A DNA stretch of 64,000 nt from Cucumis sativus (Eukaryota; Streptophyta; Magnoliopsida; Cucurbitales; Cucurbitaceae), in contig NC_026658.2 of NCBI RefSeq assembly GCF_000004075.3, positions 23,052,075 to 23,116,074 on the forward strand. The letters run 5' to 3'. Shown in pieces: positions 63,274 through 64,000 of the stretch. Made by a program: the position numbers and the translations under genes. Numbering within the stretch: position 1 is the first letter of the stretch; every line of letters begins with the position of its first letter. The notes beneath the pieces were generated by a model. The model saw nothing but the letters and a program-made list of their open reading frames with translations, searched no databases and had not been told where the DNA came from.

Positions 63274-64000
63274 ATTAAAAGGAGGAAGGAACTTGGGCTT
63301 TTAGTTTTGATTCAAGTACTCACCAGCGGAGGCCCGAGGGGGGAGGGTAAGGCTCATGTAGTGAGGAAAATTGATTAAGAAATGAACAATCTGCAATCTC
63401 AGACGCATGATGGAGTGTTTTAGATGATTGATGGAGTCTGGGTGGTTGGATTGAACGCTGAAGGGGCATTTGATTGGGTGGATGAGAAGTTGCCCTGTCG
63501 TAGCTTAAGTGGTCTTGTGTTGGCCACGTTTATTTTACATGGCGATGTATGCCTATCATTCTTCCATATTGAATACACTCTATTTTTATTTTTATTTGGT
63601 TAAACTCATTTTTATCGATGATTTTATTTATGGATTAATTCTAATGGGTCTCAATCACTCTATTTTTTTATTACATTTACTTCAAATTACGAATACATCA
63701 CATTCACTTTTATCATTATTATTAACAAACAGTAACTAAAATGATAAAGATAATGGTAACAGTAAATATGATAACGAGGTGTGATGACATGTCAAAGTTG
63801 TAAACATAGCTAGGTTGGCCTTATTTGTTTCTCCAAACTCGGAGTGTTGAAAGTTGCTATGGACAGCCTTTCACTCTTTGGGATACTTTCAGTTATTATT
63901 AAATCAAAGCAATATTGAAAATATAGTCTACAAAATTTGCCAAAGAAGAAAAGAGAGGGAGAAGGGTTGGAAAGCTTGAAGTAAAAATGTGAAAGAGAGA
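63274..64000. other. Upstream region of MSRB1, no further gene recognised
   Basis: It holds the MSRB1 promoter and AT-rich DNA. The last 60 bases become purine-rich (GAAAAGAGAGGGAGAAGG), like a plant 5' leader, so another gene may begin right of the window. Confidence 0.4.

Noticed and set aside
63068-63304. Plus frame opposite MSRB1 exon 1
   Set aside because: Antisense shadow of the Ser-rich transit-peptide exon (Glu-rich as expected for its complement).

Overview
The window is nuclear DNA of a dicot plant. Genes are split by AT-rich introns, the intergenic DNA is full of transposon remnants, and the encoded proteins are plant families. Gene content and sequence style suggest a cucurbit, but this is an impression, not a proof.

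Left part (1-36.9 kb): a tandem array of cytochrome P450 genes of the CYP72A subfamily, all on the + strand. I call them A (3' part only, cut by the window start), B, C, D and E. B-E each have five exons with conserved phases, encode 516-524 residues and carry intact P450 motifs. Each has a proximal TATA or TATA-like box and a conserved poly(A) signal. Upstream blocks, introns and 3' flanks are also shared, so whole units were duplicated. D looks chimeric: C-like up to exon 5, B-like after it. The spacers hold a 1.6 kb inverted-repeat element, a CACTA-like insertion with a visible empty site, a long inverted-repeat element, a broken Ty1/copia fossil, a CACTA-type end, a tRNA-like SINE and a 43-bp tandem repeat.

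Middle (36.9-41.6 kb): mostly AT-rich spacer with one unexplained gene-like stretch near 37.7-38.4 kb and an inverted copy of a repeat also seen near 13.2-13.9 kb.

Right part (41.6-63.3 kb): six single-copy housekeeping-type genes. They are an X8-domain secreted protein (-), a plastid CHI-fold fatty-acid-binding protein of FAP3 type (+), a small receptor-like kinase of At1g78530 type (-) with a fresh solo LTR in its first coding intron, a plant STAT-like SH2-domain protein (-, 13 exons), an intronless PPR protein (+) and plastid methionine sulfoxide reductase B1 (-). From memory, X8, kinase and SH2 gene are neighbours in Arabidopsis too (At1g78520-78530-78540), and the others resemble At1g53xxx genes.

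The two parts differ in behaviour: a fast-changing specialised-metabolism cluster beside a conserved syntenic block. All gene models are hand-spliced; every one closes in frame with GT-AG introns. I saw no CRISPR array, no rRNA and no intact tRNA gene.
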